Shown here: in pieces, positions 21,679-32,941 of the stretch | How the letters are laid out: each line of letters opens with the position of its first letter | Numbering within the stretch: the stretch's first letter is position 1 | Origin: Eleusine coracana subsp. coracana | Taxonomy: Eukaryota > Streptophyta > Magnoliopsida > Poales > Poaceae | Reading direction: 5' to 3' | DNA: 64,000 nt | Assembly: GCA_032690845.1 (NCBI GenBank) | Contig: CM064429.1 | Span: 21,797,807-21,861,806, forward strand | The notes under the pieces: model-generated | What the model was told of the DNA's origin: nothing | The model's database searches: none | The model's input: the letters and a program-made list of their open reading frames with translations, nothing else | Translations under genes and position numbers: made by a program

Positions 21679-24600
21679 ATGGCAGAAAACAGCTCGAAGT
21701 CTGAGGAGCTCACCCTCCAGGATGTTCAGGCACAGGTAGATGGTCTACAAAACGACATGAAGACGATGCACGAGAGACTTGACTCTACGGTCACTTCGTC
21801 GAATGAGCGTTTTGATCAACTGGACCTTGCTGATACGGCTGCCCGCACCACGCTCGCGACGATCACGACTCGTCTTGAGGCCATGTCGACGCAGCTTGGG
21901 ACCATGACGACGCAGCTCACGGAGTTGCAACATGCACGTGACTACGGCGCCGACACCGAGCAGGACGACGACAATCGCCGTGGTCGTGCTCGTCGGGTAC
22001 GTGTTCCTATTAATGATTCTTTTGCCAAAATAAAATTTCGTATTCCCACTTTTAATGGCAAATATGATCCGGGTGCTTATCTTGATTGGGAATTAGAGGT
22101 TGAACAAAAATTTGCATGCCATGATATTCCTGCTAATTTACAAGTTAAGGCTGCTATTAGTGAATTTACTGAATTTGCTTTACTTTGGTGGCGTGAGTAT
22201 AGACAAAGATATCCTGATAATATTTCAGCCACTTGGACGGCATTAAAAGCTGCTATGCGTCATCGTTTTGTGCCGTCATATTATGCTAGAGATTTGCTTA
22301 ATCAAATGCAGCGTTTTCAACAAGGTTCACTTTCCGTAGAGGATTATTATCAAGCTTTGCAAAAGGGTATGATTCGCTGTGGTTTAGTTGAACTGGATGA
22401 TGCTGCTATGGCTCGCTTTAGGGGTGGGTTAAATCGTGAAATTCAGAATATTCTTGATTATAAGCATTATGATGATATGACCACCTTATTTGAATATGCT
22501 TGTAAAGCTGAACGTGAAGTGCAGGATCGACAATCTTCGTCAAGACCTAACATTTTTGTAGGGTCCAAGACGCCTTCAGCTCCACGGTCGACACCTCCTT
22601 CCACGTCGCGCGACCACTCCTCGACCACGTCCAAGTCGAGTGCTCCATCCATGGCCAAATCTGCCTCGTTCGTGCCGTCCTCCTCCTCGTCTGGACGAGC
22701 TCGTGATATTCAGTGTCACCGTTGCCGAGGATTTGGTCATGTGATACGCGATTGTCCAAATAAACGAACTATGTTGATTCGTGACGACGGTGGGTATTCT
22801 TCTGCTAGTGATTCTGAGGATATTCAGCAGACTATGCATGCCACTAATCATACAGATAATACGGAGCTTCATGTCGACTCTAGTGCCGCCGACAGGTATG
22901 CCACTCTTGTTGTGCAGCGTGTTCTTAGTACACAGGTCGTTCAGGATGAAAAGCATCAGCGCCACAACATTTTTCATATCAAAGGCGTTGTGCAAGAACG
23001 AGCGGTCCGTATAATCATCGATGGTGGCAGTTGCAACAATTTGGCTAGTACGACCTTGGTGGAGCAGTTGTCATTGCCAACAAGGAAGCATCCACATCCT
23101 TATCACGTTCAATGGCTTAATGATGGCGGCAAAATAAAGGTAACGCGCTCGGTACGTGTTCCTTTCTCTCTTGGCGCCTATTCTGATTTTGTAGATTGTG
23201 ATGTTGTTCCAATGGAAGCATGCTCTTTGTTGCTTGGCTGTCCTTGGCAATATGATGTTGATAGTGTTCATCATGGTCGCTCCAATTATTATTCCTTCAT
23301 GTTCAAGGGTCAGAAAATTGTTATTCATCCTATGACACCTGAACAAGTTCTTAAAGATGATATTGCTCGAGCGACAAAAGCTGCAAAATTGGTTACATCG
23401 CCTCCTGTTGCACCTGTTCAACATGAGATCAAATTGAATAACCCTATCTTGCTTGCTACACGTGCTGATTTTGATGAATTACATGATGCTAATCTGCTTT
23501 GCTATGCTCTAGTTTGCTCTCGTATGCTTGTTTCACTAGATGAGGCGCCTATGTTGCATATTCCTCCTGCTGTTGCTAACCTTTTGCAGGTCTATAAAGA
23601 TGTTTTTCCCACTGAATTGCCGCCGGGTCTTCCTCCTATTCGTGGCATAGAACATCAGATTGATTTAATTCCAGGCGCACAGCTTCCTAATCGCGCCCCG
23701 TACCGCACAAATCCTGAGGAGACGAAAGAAATTCAGCGTCAAGTGCAGGCATTGCTTGATAAAGGTTACATTCATGAGTCTCTCAGCCCTTGTTTGGTTC
23801 CTGTTTTGCTTGTTCCTAAGAAAGATGGTTCTTGGCGTATGTGTGTAGATTGTCGTGCAATTAACAATATTACAATTCGTTATCGATATCCTATACCACG
23901 CCTTGATGATATGCTTGATGAACTTAGTGGTGCCACAATTTTCTCTAAGGTTGATTTGCGTAGTGGTTACCATCAAATAAGAATGAAATTAGGAGATGAA
24001 TGGAAAACGGCTTTTAAAACTAAATTTGGCTTATATGAATGGTTGGTTATGCCGTTTGGATTGTCTAATGCTCCTAGCACTTTTATGCGCTTAATGAATG
24101 AAGTTCTTCGGCCTTTCATTGGAATATTTGTTGTTGTCTATTTTGATGATATCCTTATATACAGCAAATCCATGAATGAGCATTTAGATCATTTGCGTGC
24201 TGTTTTTGATGCTTTGCGTGCTGCTCACTTGTTTGGGAACATGGAAAAATGCACTTTTTGCACGCAACGTGTTTCGTTTCTTGGATATGTTGTTACTCCA
24301 CAGGGCATTGAGGTCGATAGCAGCAAGGTGGACGCCATTCAGAGTTGGCCCGAACCGACGACGGTCACACAGGTTCGCAGTTTTCTTGGTCTTGCAGGCT
24401 TCTATCGTCGTTTTATGCGGGATTTCAGTTCTATTGCTGCACCATTACATGAGCTGACCAAGAAGGGTGCGCCATTTGAGTGGGGCGCACCACAAGACGA
24501 CGCATTCAACACTTTAAAGGAACGGTTAACTCATGCTCCTCTCTTACAATTGCCTAATTTTGATAAAGTGTTTGAATTGGAATGTGATGCTAGTGGAATT

Positions 24601-26418
24601 GGTTTGGGTGCTGTTTTGTTGCAAGATCATAAACCCATTGCTTATTTTAGTGAGAAGTTAAGTGGTGCTGCTCTTAAATATTCCACTTATGATAAAGAAC
24701 TTTATGCTTTAGTAAGAACTTTGCAAACATGGCAGCATTATTTATGGCCTCGCGAATTTATTATTCATTCTGATCATGAGGCTTTGAAACATATTAGAAC
24801 CCAAACTAATCTGAATCGTCGACATGCTAAATGGGTTGAATTTATTGAATCTTTTCCATACATCATTAAACATAAAAACGGGAAGGAAAATGTGATTGCC
24901 GATGCTTTGTCTCGTCGTTATATGATGCTGTCCCAATTAGACTTTAAAATCTTTGGTTTGTAAGCTTTGAAAGATCAATATGTGAATGATGCTGATTTTC
25001 ATGATATTATGATGCATTGTAAGGATGGCAAACCTTGGGGCAAATTTCATATGCAGGATGGGTTCCTGTTTCGTGCTAACAAGCTGTGTATTCCAGCTAG
25101 CTCGGTTCGTCTTTTATTGTTACAGGAGGCGCATGGAGGTGGTCTTATGGATCACTTCGGAGTTTTCAAGACACATGAGGTGTTGGCAGACCATTTCTTT
25201 TGGCCACGGATGCGCCGTGATGTTGAGCGCCTTGTTGCACGCTGTACTACATGTCAAAAAGCTAAATCTCGTTTGGGTAATCATGGTTTGCATATGCCCT
25301 TGCCTGTTCCCTCTTCTCCTTGGCTTGATATTTCGATGGATTTTGTTTTGGGATTGCCTCGCACTAAGAAGGGGAGGGACAATATTTTTGTGGTTGTTGA
25401 TCGTTTCTCTAAAATGGCTCACTTTATACCTTGTCATAAAACTGATGATGCCTCAAATGTTGCTGAATTGTTCTTTAGAGAGATTGTTAGATTGCATGAA
25501 ATTACTAAAACAATTGTCTCTGATCGTGATGCTAAGTTTCTTAGTCATTTTTGGCGTTCTCTTTGGAATAAATTAGGAACTAAGCTGCTGTTTAGTACTA
25601 CTTGTCATCCTCAAACTGATGGGCAAACTGAGGTAGTAAATAGGACTTTGTCTGCTATGCTTAGAGCTGTTTTAGATAAAAATTTGAGACGCTGGGAAGA
25701 TTGTTTACCTCATGTTGAATTTGCTTATAATCGTGCTACACATTCTGCCACTAAGATGTGTCCTTTTGAGGTTGTTTATGGCTATGTTCCTAAGGCGCCT
25801 ATTGATTTGTTTGCTATTGATGCTGAGGATGAACCACATCTTGATGCTCTTGCTCATATTGATCACATGAAACAATTGCATGAAGAAACACAACACAACA
25901 TTGCCATTGCTAATAAAAAGTATCAAGTTGCTGGTAGTAAAGGTAGAAAACATATTTCTTTTGAACCTGGTGATTTGGTTTGGTTGCACTTGCGTAAAGA
26001 TAGATTTCCTACTTTGCGTCGTTCTAAACTGATGCCTCGTGCTGCTGGTCCTTTTAAAGTGCTAACCAAGATTAACGATAATGCTTATGTTCTTGACTTG
26101 CCCATGGAGTTTGGTGTTTCCACTAGTTTTAATGTTGCAGATTTGAAACCATACTTGGGTGAGGATGATGAGTTGCCGTCGAGGACGACTTCACTTCAAG
26201 AAGGGGAGGATGATGAGGACATCAACGACATACGAATAATGACGACGGAAGATGGCGCGCCAAACCAAGCTGTCACGCCTCCACCTCTTGTCGTCGCGCC
26301 TCCTCGAGTTATGGATCCATCTTCTAACGAGACGACGATGTACAAGGGCCCAATCACTAGAGCTCGAGCCCAGGAATTGAAGACGGTTTTGATGCTAAGG
26401 AACGACGGCCCAGGATGA
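21679..26418 (+). CDS. Gypsy-1 gag-pol polyprotein, one internal stop
   Basis: Starts at ATG 21679. Gag has an N-terminal coiled-coil-like region, a retrotransposon gag domain (about residues 110-280) and one CCHC knuckle (CHRCRGFGHVIRDC, about 350). Protease has the motif IIDGGSCNNLAS (about 446). RT shows SKVDLRSGYHQIRM and the catalytic box VVYFDDILIYS. RNase H shows LECDASGIGLGAVLL. A TAA at 24961-24963 separates RNase H from integrase. Integrase resumes in the same frame with an HHCC finger (CTTCQKAK) and a DDE core (DRFSKMAHF, SDRDAKF, PQTDGQTEVVNRT). It then enters the 3' LTR, ending GPITRARAQELKT... at 26418, so about 69 residues are LTR-encoded. It is nearly intact but for the stop, which may be a mutation or, less likely, a recoding site. 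Confidence 0.93.
26198..26210 (+). other. Polypurine tract of Gypsy-1
   Basis: AAGAAGGGGAGGA directly before the 3' LTR. It is also coding (QEGED region of the integrase tail). Confidence 0.8.
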
Positions 26419-26838
26419 TGTCGCCCGAAGGCCCACGTGGCCCAAGTCGCACGACTCCCTCTCCACCGCGCGCCTCGTTAGAAGATGCCTCGTCCTCCTC
26501 CTATATAGTCAAGGGCTGCGCCCCTTGTAATCTTTGAGTTTTGTTTTAAGTTTAGCTTAGCTATACATCCGTCTCTCGACGTGAATTCAGAACTCCACCT
26601 TCGTGCAATACATCAGATTGCTCGCCTCTAATTCTTGCTCGTTCTTCGATTGCGCGTAAGAATTGATCCTCGTGATCAGGTTGATCTTGTTTACCGCAAG
26701 GTTAATATCCTCCGGAAGTTGGTTCAGCGATTGCATTGGCGCTTCGGCTTGCTCGTCATAGTCGGATCGTGAGGGTCAACATCCACCAAATCGAAGTTAT
26801 CTACACTCGCCGAAAGATCGGGCACTCTACACCTATCA
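26211..26838 (+). repeat. 3' LTR of Gypsy-1
   Basis: 628 bp, TG...CA. Compared with the 5' LTR and with the LTR at 63132-63771, it has a 20-bp segment replaced by 8 bp near 26476-26483. Confidence 0.95.
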
Positions 26839-26843
26839 GTTGT

Positions 26844-27482
26844 GAAGTTCTTAAATCCATCCTTTTCTTCAATGATGGTGCATAGAGTTGGGTTCCACAT
26901 TCTAAGAGCCATGAGAAGCTTGTAGTTGACTTCTTCATCTTTGATGTTGTCCCCATATGCTTTTCTCTCATTCACAATGTCCATGAGCCTATCATGAGTT
27001 TGTTGAGGCTCTTCTCCCTTGTTCATCACAAAGAAATTGAATTGATTCTTAAGAACTTGGAGCCTTGACTTGTTCACAACATCTACTCCCTCAAGGGCAC
27101 ATACTAGCATCTTCCACATTCTTCGGGCATTCTCAATTCCGGCTACTCTTGAATATTCCTTGGGGTTCAAGGAAGAGAGAATGGCCGACATCGCTTAAGC
27201 ATTGCGATGTATGTTGAGTTGGTCCATGGTTGTAGGATTGTCCTTGTCCTCCAAAGTGAATCCCTTCTCCATAATTTCCTAAATTGGTGGACCAATAGAC
27301 ATGAGGTACATCTTCATCTGGTGCTTGTACCAACTGAAATCTTGGCCCTTGAAATAAGGCAACCTTCCACTTCCACTGCCATGAATATTTGCCACATCGG
27401 CATAGTTGAATGGCATGACCGTGTGCAATTCACTTCCTTTGCTTGACGAAGCAAGATCTTGAGGCTTGTCACCTTCTCTCGG
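26844..27482 (-). pseudogene. Copia-1 gag, N-terminal part
   Basis: Reads leftwards from the solo LTR at 27483. It holds the typical opening PYFKGQDFSWYKHQMKMYL, then the gag (UBN2-like) helix region with ARRMWKMLVCALEG, QFNFFVMNKGEEPQQTHDR and LLMALRMWNPTLCTIIEE. It stops where Gypsy-1 inserted (TSD at 26839-26843), and the sequence resumes at 19904. Frame changes and stops are present, including one between the N-terminal stretch and the helix region. Confidence 0.85.
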
Positions 27483-28571
27483 TGTCAAGGGTAAATAACA
27501 GGGTGCCATGTGGCACATCCTAAGGACTCGCATGCGCCAGACTCAACAGGGCCCCTAGGATCGCCACCAAGGCGCCACTCGCATGGGCCCCCACGGGAAA
27601 CATCCCCGTGGCAGTCAATCCTTAGCCGCAAAAGCCATGCCATTACCCTGACTCGCTCGACCCCTGAGTGGTCGAGGGCCGACCGTGTCCCGCTCGACCC
27701 CTCAATGGGGGTCGGGGATTTGCAACACCCCGCCCGACCCCTCGAAAGGGGCAGAGGGCAGATCGCTCCGCCTGATGGAGTGCAGGCACGGCTCGCACTT
27801 CCAAGCAAATGACTCAGCCATTAACCTGAGCCTATCCACTCTGGGGCAAGAACGGATGCCCCGCTGCCACCACTGTCATGACGACGGTGTGCCCCCCCCC
27901 CCCCCCCCGCAATCGATAGTCAAACGCTGCCTCCGTCAACTCCCATCAGTGGGACCCGAGCCCGGACAGGGCGGGGTGAGGGAACCCTGGCCAGGCCAGG
28001 AGTGGCGGAGTGGAGAAGCTCGATTGCCTCGTCTGTACGATACGGACTCCAACTCCAAGCCGTTCCGGACAGACGCAACCCGACACAACGACCCCCCGAC
28101 GGAGGGGGTCGAGCGAGCCAACGGTCAATAACTGCCACCCACCCAGCCTTAAATGCCATGCCCACTATGCTGACATAGTATCGAGGAGTCAAATCTCTCC
28201 AGATACCTGCCCCCTTCGTCAGCACCAGCGCCCGCTGACGGTGGCAGGCATGGCAAGGTTTGTTGCACTGCCATCGTGCGACGGCACGCCTAATGATGAT
28301 AAAGCAGGACGGCTTGAGGGACAACTAGATTGAGCCCTGCCTGAATGACGTGACAAAGCCCATGCTGCACCTCCCCGTACATGATAGAACACACCAGCTA
28401 CAGAAACGCGGGGGGACTCAACTCGATGACGAAGAATGGGGGCACGCTCGGACGCAGTACCGTCCCTCTGACGCAAGGCCCGGATGATAGGGCCCGCAAA
28501 GACCAAAGACCACGCCGCCGACTGAGGACTACGCCTTCTTCAGCATGCCTCCACCAACTCATCACGTGTAG

Positions 28572-28612
<41 letters not shown>

Positions 28613-28951
28613 AATGGGCCTGCCCCCTTGAAGTATAAAAGGGGAGACCCACTCTCTTCTCTAAGGACCAGAAACACAAGACATAATACACAGCAGAAGA
28701 GGTGACTGAACCACATAGCCATAGCAATCACACACACGCACACCCCTCACCCGAGACTTGGAGCACTCTCCTCTCTCACCACCGTTGTACCCCCTCACCG
28801 GAGCAAGTAACATGCGCAGGCTCATGAACTGGACGCAGGGGGCTTCCCCGAACCAGTATAATCCCCCGTGTCCCCTTGCTTAGCGATCGCCGAACCCGAA
28901 GCGTGCACCCTAGTGAACAAATTCTACTAGTCGGTGATCTAAACACCGACA
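27483..28951. mobile_element. Solo LTR in the leader of Copia-1
   Basis: A 1469 bp GC-rich LTR starting TGTCAAGGGT and ending ACACCGACA, with flanks CTCGG (27478-27482) and CCCGG (28952-28956), one mismatch. It has a C run (27894-27908), a (CT)n tract (28575-28608) and a TATA-like TATAAAAGG (28634-28642). No coding sequence or second LTR is present. It interrupts Copia-1 just after its start of gag. Probably from a Gypsy element, oriented plus by the TATA box; the family is not determined. Confidence 0.85.
28634..28642 (+). promoter_or_regulatory. TATA box in solo LTR
   Basis: TATAAAAGG about 26 bp after the CT microsatellite, within the LTR. Confidence 0.55.
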
Positions 28952-29003
28952 CCCGGCTATGACATCTCTTAATCTTCAAGTTTTTAAGCCTTATAGAAGA
29001 TTC

Positions 29004-29017
29004 TGGCTCTGATATCA
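29004..29017 (-). other. Primer-binding site of Copia-1
   Basis: TGATATCAGAGCCA on the minus strand, two bases from the 5' LTR. It matches the initiator Met-tRNA complement TGGTATCAGAGCC used by Copia elements, with one mismatch. Confidence 0.85.
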
Positions 29018-29019
29018 AT

Positions 29020-30482
29020 TGAAAGTTGCCTAGAGGAGGGGGGTGGTGAATAGGCAATCTAAAAATAATCCTAAAAAACACTAAGTTTTGATCAAATGAT
29101 AGGAACGACGGAACTTTCATCTAGAATGACGGAACTTTCGTCCCCACGGAAATTCTGTCAAATGACAGAACTTCACCAATCCTTTCTCTAAAACTTATTT
29201 AAATGCGGATAACTAAACAAGTAGAGATACAATACTTGATAAAGGTGCAACTACAACAATGCACACTTAGGGTTCTTTGAAGAATAGCTAGCAACATAAT
29301 CAACAAGTGAATCGAGCACAATAATATGAAAGAAATACGGAAATGTAAAGAGAGACACAAGAAATTAACCCGAGGTTTGGCAACCACACTAAGTAGTTCC
29401 TACGTCCTCGTTGAGGAGCCACACAAAGTGGTCGGGTCTCTCTCAACCCTTTTCCCCGCCAAGCAATCACAAAGATCGTGCTCGGATTTCTTTGTCCATT
29501 TGATTCTTTTCCTCCAGAGGCGAATCACACCTTCACAAATGTCCCTGTCTCACCACAACAATTTAGGAGCTCAAGGGCGACGCCTAGCCGTCTAGGAGAC
29601 CAAGTCTCCAAGAGTAACAAGCAAATCAAATCTTGTTGGGGAGGGAAAGATGTGCTCAAGCTTTTGAGTGGATGGATTCAATCTTTTTGTGGTTGGATCT
29701 CTCACACTTGCTTGGAATCTCAAGAACAAGTCTAGGAGTGAGAGGGGAGAGCTCTAGCTGAAATGAGAGTGAATTTTCAAGGAGTCTAACCCTTCCCACG
29801 GGGGAAAGGGGAGACTATATATAGAGGCTCTCCAAAAACTAGTCGTTACACAGCTTTTCTGTGTCTGACAGAACTTCCGTGGTTACCCATGGAACTTCCG
29901 TCAGTTCAAAAAGAGTCGTTACACGGTTGAATTTTGACTGAGTCAGAGATGACAGAACTTTCATGATGGTCCTCACCGAACTTCCGTCGCTCTCGGGTTT
30001 GCAACATAGAGAAACCAGAGAACGACGGAACATCCGTGGGGGTGCACACGGAACTTCCGTAACTCTCAGGTTGGCTGAGGTTAGAAGCTTGGCAATGACG
30101 GAACTTCCATGGAATGAACCACAGAACTGTCGTGACTCTCTATTTGGCTCAAAAAGAATTGGTTCTTCTTGGCATTTGTTCACTAAACTCTCACAAAACT
30201 TTTTGGTAGGCTTGAGCACACAAATTTCCCTTCTTAGCAAGATTGGTTTACCCCCCTTTATAGTTCGGCATGCCTGTCACTGAATTAAAACAAAAACTAA
30301 TCTTTAAGGCATTTGAGTCAATTTTCCTTTTCTTATTTTGGGAGTAATAGCCATCTTGCAAATGTGGGTTTAGACAATAATTTTGATTGTCTGCACATTT
30401 AATTCATGAACATTGTTAGTACAATTTTAATCTTCCATCATCGTACACCAAAACCCACAAGGGGTTCCTAGATGCATCTTCA
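29020..30482 (-). repeat. 5' LTR of Copia-1
   Basis: TGAAAGTTGCC...GCATCTTCA. The TATA-like CTATATATAG is at 29815-29824 on the minus strand, and the palindrome cluster occupies about 29868-30135 just upstream of it in the sense of transcription. It lacks the long G run of the other LTR. Confidence 0.93.
29815..29824 (-). promoter_or_regulatory. TATA box of Copia-1 5' LTR
   Basis: CTATATATAG; on the minus strand it lies about 45 bp downstream of the nearest palindrome copies. This would be the active promoter of the element. Confidence 0.6.
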
Positions 30483-30487
30483 GAAAG

Positions 30488-31574
30488 TCATGTTGTGATC
30501 ACCATCTTTCAGCCAATTCTGTCATGATCTTTGTTTCTCCATTATTTCTTCCCGGGATAGGAGCTCAGAGATCTTTGACAGAATCCTCTTTTCTTCACGT
30601 GAAGGGCCTGCATGCAGTCATCGCTACCAAACTCGCTCTAATTCGCGACGTAGTAATGCAAGTTCCTTCCTTACCGAGCGAAATGCTGAGGTCTCCCATT
30701 CTTGCATTGACTCACGTACCTGCCCGAGATGGGAACATAACTCAGCAAGGTTCTGTGCATCATCAACATCACCACACGCTTGTTGGAGCATGCTTAAGTA
30801 GCCTGGGTCCCTCCACCACATATTCTCATAACGGAACAAATTCTGTTCTCGTCTTCTCCTTGCTGTGGTCTTCGAGCATTCAATGGCCAAGGCACAGTGA
30901 TTCGACTCAACTGTCAGGATATGCAATATTTCTACCTCCCTATAGAGATCGAGGAACACTGAAGTGGCAAAACCTCTATCCAACCGAACCTTGATATTGT
31001 TATGATCTTGCTGCCTATTATCCCAAGTGTATGGCAGCCCGTTGAAGCCTTGATCCTTGAAACCACAAGTCTCCACCGCTTTTCGAAACCCCTCCATCTG
31101 TTGTTCCGCTCGTGGTGCACCCCCAATCTGTTCCACCACATCTAGGGTCTCATTGAAATCGCCCGAGCACAGCCAAGGTAGACTGCTTTGCGCAGCCATG
31201 TACTCCATCAATTCCCAACTTTGATGGCACAACTCCCTCTTGGACTCGCCATAGAAACTAGTGAACCTCCAGACCTCAACCCGCGTCCGCGGATCAAGCA
31301 CCACAACATCAATGTGAAGTTTATCGTAGCTCTGAATCTTCACATCAACATCACGCTTCCACAACAGTGCAAGGCCGCCTCCTCTCCCACGGCACCTCAC
31401 ACAAAAACCTTCATCAAAACCGAGTGTTCTCTGCAACTTATCGACTCGATCATGAAAAAACCATGTCTCCGACAAAAATACCACCCAGGCACAATGTAGT
31501 TGTACCAAGCTACGAAGCTCGCGAACTTCCTAAGGTTGTCCCAAACCCCGACAGTTCACACATAGTAGTTTCAT
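30488..31574 (-). pseudogene. LINE-1 ORF2, 5' part: endonuclease
   Basis: Starts at ATG 31574 with MKLLCVNCRGLGQP, the usual opening of plant L1 ORF2 (WNCRGLG in intact copies), followed by a TAG. The open block 31508-30624 carries the APE-type endonuclease. It shows VVFLSETW, GGGLALLW, WLCSGDFNET (catalytic GDFN), YTWDNRQQ and LTVESNHCALAIE (the S-D-H motif has become S-N-H). The segment up to 30488 continues towards RT with QNWLKDGDHN and joins the block that starts at 10890. The lost D in the last motif and the stops mean it is inactive. Confidence 0.88.
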
Positions 31575-31612
31575 TGTGCCCGGTGAGGGCTGTCCATCAT
31601 AGCCACCACCAA

Positions 31613-32051
31613 TCACGTATCTTGAGATAAAACCGACACTTTCTGCTTCTTGAGCAGCTCTTCCTCCACCCCCACACTGTTTCCTGTCCCATCCATTTGG
31701 TTCACCAAAGCATGTACCCGACCAGCAGGCACAAGTGCTGTAGTTTCATTCAGAGCAATGTTCAGGTCTAGGTTTGGGCCTTGCGGACTAGAGCCAAAGC
31801 CCTTTGATTTTCTCTTCCTCACAACCTTTGTATTCTCTTTTGGTTGGAACAACTGGCAGCTAGCAGGTGACACCTCTTCCATCCTCCCCTTTTTGCCTCC
31901 TGTCATCCGGCTATTTTAGCGGGGATATGCCCTCATCATCTCTCCCTCGATACTCATCACCAGTAGGTTGTCGGGACTTATTTTCTTCTAAGCTACGGTT
32001 TCTAGCCCCAAGGTGTAAGCTTCATGACCACTGATGATTGGATCTCTAAGG
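31613..32051 (-). pseudogene. LINE-1 ORF1, C-terminal part
   Basis: A proline/serine-rich linker with a basic patch (VVRKRKSKGFGSS) and the segment NLDLNIALNETT, separated from the N-terminal part by a solo LTR. Stops occur between 31907 and 32051. No fold is assigned. Confidence 0.65.
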
Positions 32052-32057
32052 TATGGA

Positions 32058-32941
32058 TGTTTTGGTGATTAATGACAACTATGAAATTGTGGGCTAATAT
32101 CTACACGAGTGTTGTCTATGCAGGAATCATCTCTCAACTTTACTACAAATCTTATTGATGATGGTTGCCTTTGCGGTTGATGACAATAACCACAAGCATG
32201 GAGCTTGATGGAGTCCAAGGGTTGATGGAGATAGATCAAGGCTAAGGACAAGCTATAGAGCAAGTGTTTAGAACACTTGTCTAGTTGTTAGGGCTTTGAG
32301 TCCATAGGAAAAATCGGACTATCAATGATGTTACTCTTGGTCTATGGTAAGACCTTGACCGGTTAGGTGTCGGTGATCGAGCCTATCGTGATCGGTTGTG
32401 AAGGCTGTCACATGTTTGTACACGGTTTGAGCCCGCCGTTGAAAGGGGCATCGCTAGTGACTGTCCATGTTGGCTTGGGGCGTCCGGCAAGTTCTCAAGA
32501 GAGGCGAGCTTGTGCCTTGGTGGCAGCGGTGATGCGACCGTGTCTTCACTCCGAGAGTGATTGCGGGCTCGTGTGCGAGAACTCCACTTGGTGGCGGGAG
32601 GGACCGACACTCCGACGGGAGTGGTCCAATAAGGATTAGGGGAAGGCGCCATCCTTCCGAGACCTCAGAAAAAAAATCATAAGCATTCTTTGATCTCCTC
32701 TTTACTATTCCCCAATTGTGTGGTCTAGTGAGTAGGTTGAATTGTGGCTTGCATAGGCTAGTGTGTTTAGCTTCCGCATTTGCTCTTATCATGAACACTA
32801 GCATGTGTAGGGCCTTGGCCTACTAGAATTGTTAGGTTGCAACGATTGTCGGGTTCTTGTGGTGTGAAATTGAAGTATTCGAATTCGCGGTCGTCTTACC
32901 AATTCACCCCCCCCCCTCTTGGTACGCCTTTGGTCCTTACA
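32058..32941. mobile_element. Probable solo LTR inside LINE-1 ORF1
   Basis: An ~884 bp non-coding insertion starting TGTTTTGGTGATTAATGAC and ending GGTCCTTACA. The pyrimidine-rich CACCCCCCCCCCTCTTGG lies near the right end, as is common in Copia LTRs. Flanks TATGG (32052-32056) and CATGG (32942-32946) are a near match, offset by one base from the TG start, so the exact left boundary is uncertain. It cuts ORF1 right after SRSHNH. Confidence 0.65.

Larger units (their letters stand above)
19910..26838 (+). mobile_element. Complete Gypsy LTR retrotransposon (Gypsy-1), chromovirus-like
   Basis: Bounded by GTTGT duplications (19905-19909 and 26839-26843), with LTRs of 640 and 628 bp. A GTGGTATCAG-type primer-binding site lies at 20551-20560, and the polypurine tract AAGAAGGGGAGGA ends at 26210. 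The gag-pol order is protease, RT, RNase H, integrase. The LTRs differ by about ten substitutions and one small replacement, by eye, so the insertion is young relative to Copia-1. It sits in Copia-1 gag in the opposite orientation. The integrase frame runs on into the 3' LTR, as known for CRM-type chromoviruses. No chromodomain was recognised, so the exact lineage stays open. Confidence 0.95.
10896..30482 (-). mobile_element. SIRE/Maximus-like Copia LTR retrotransposon (Copia-1), itself interrupted
   Basis: Bounded by 5-bp duplications GAAAG (10891-10895 and 30483-30487) and by LTRs of 1477 and 1463 bp that start TG and end CA. The primer-binding site beside the right LTR and the polypurine tract beside the left LTR show that it reads leftwards. 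The coding order is gag, protease, integrase, RT, RNase H, which is the Copia order. An additional ORF lies between pol and the 3' LTR, and the purine tract is AAAAAGGGGGAGAT; both fit the SIRE/Maximus lineage. It inserted into LINE-1 and was later hit inside gag by a Gypsy element (19910-26838) and by a solo LTR (27483-28951). Lineage assignment is inference from structure. Confidence 0.92.

Noticed and set aside
28540..28743. ORF with repeated Leu-Ser or Arg-Glu
   Set aside because: Product of the (CT)n microsatellite in a solo LTR.
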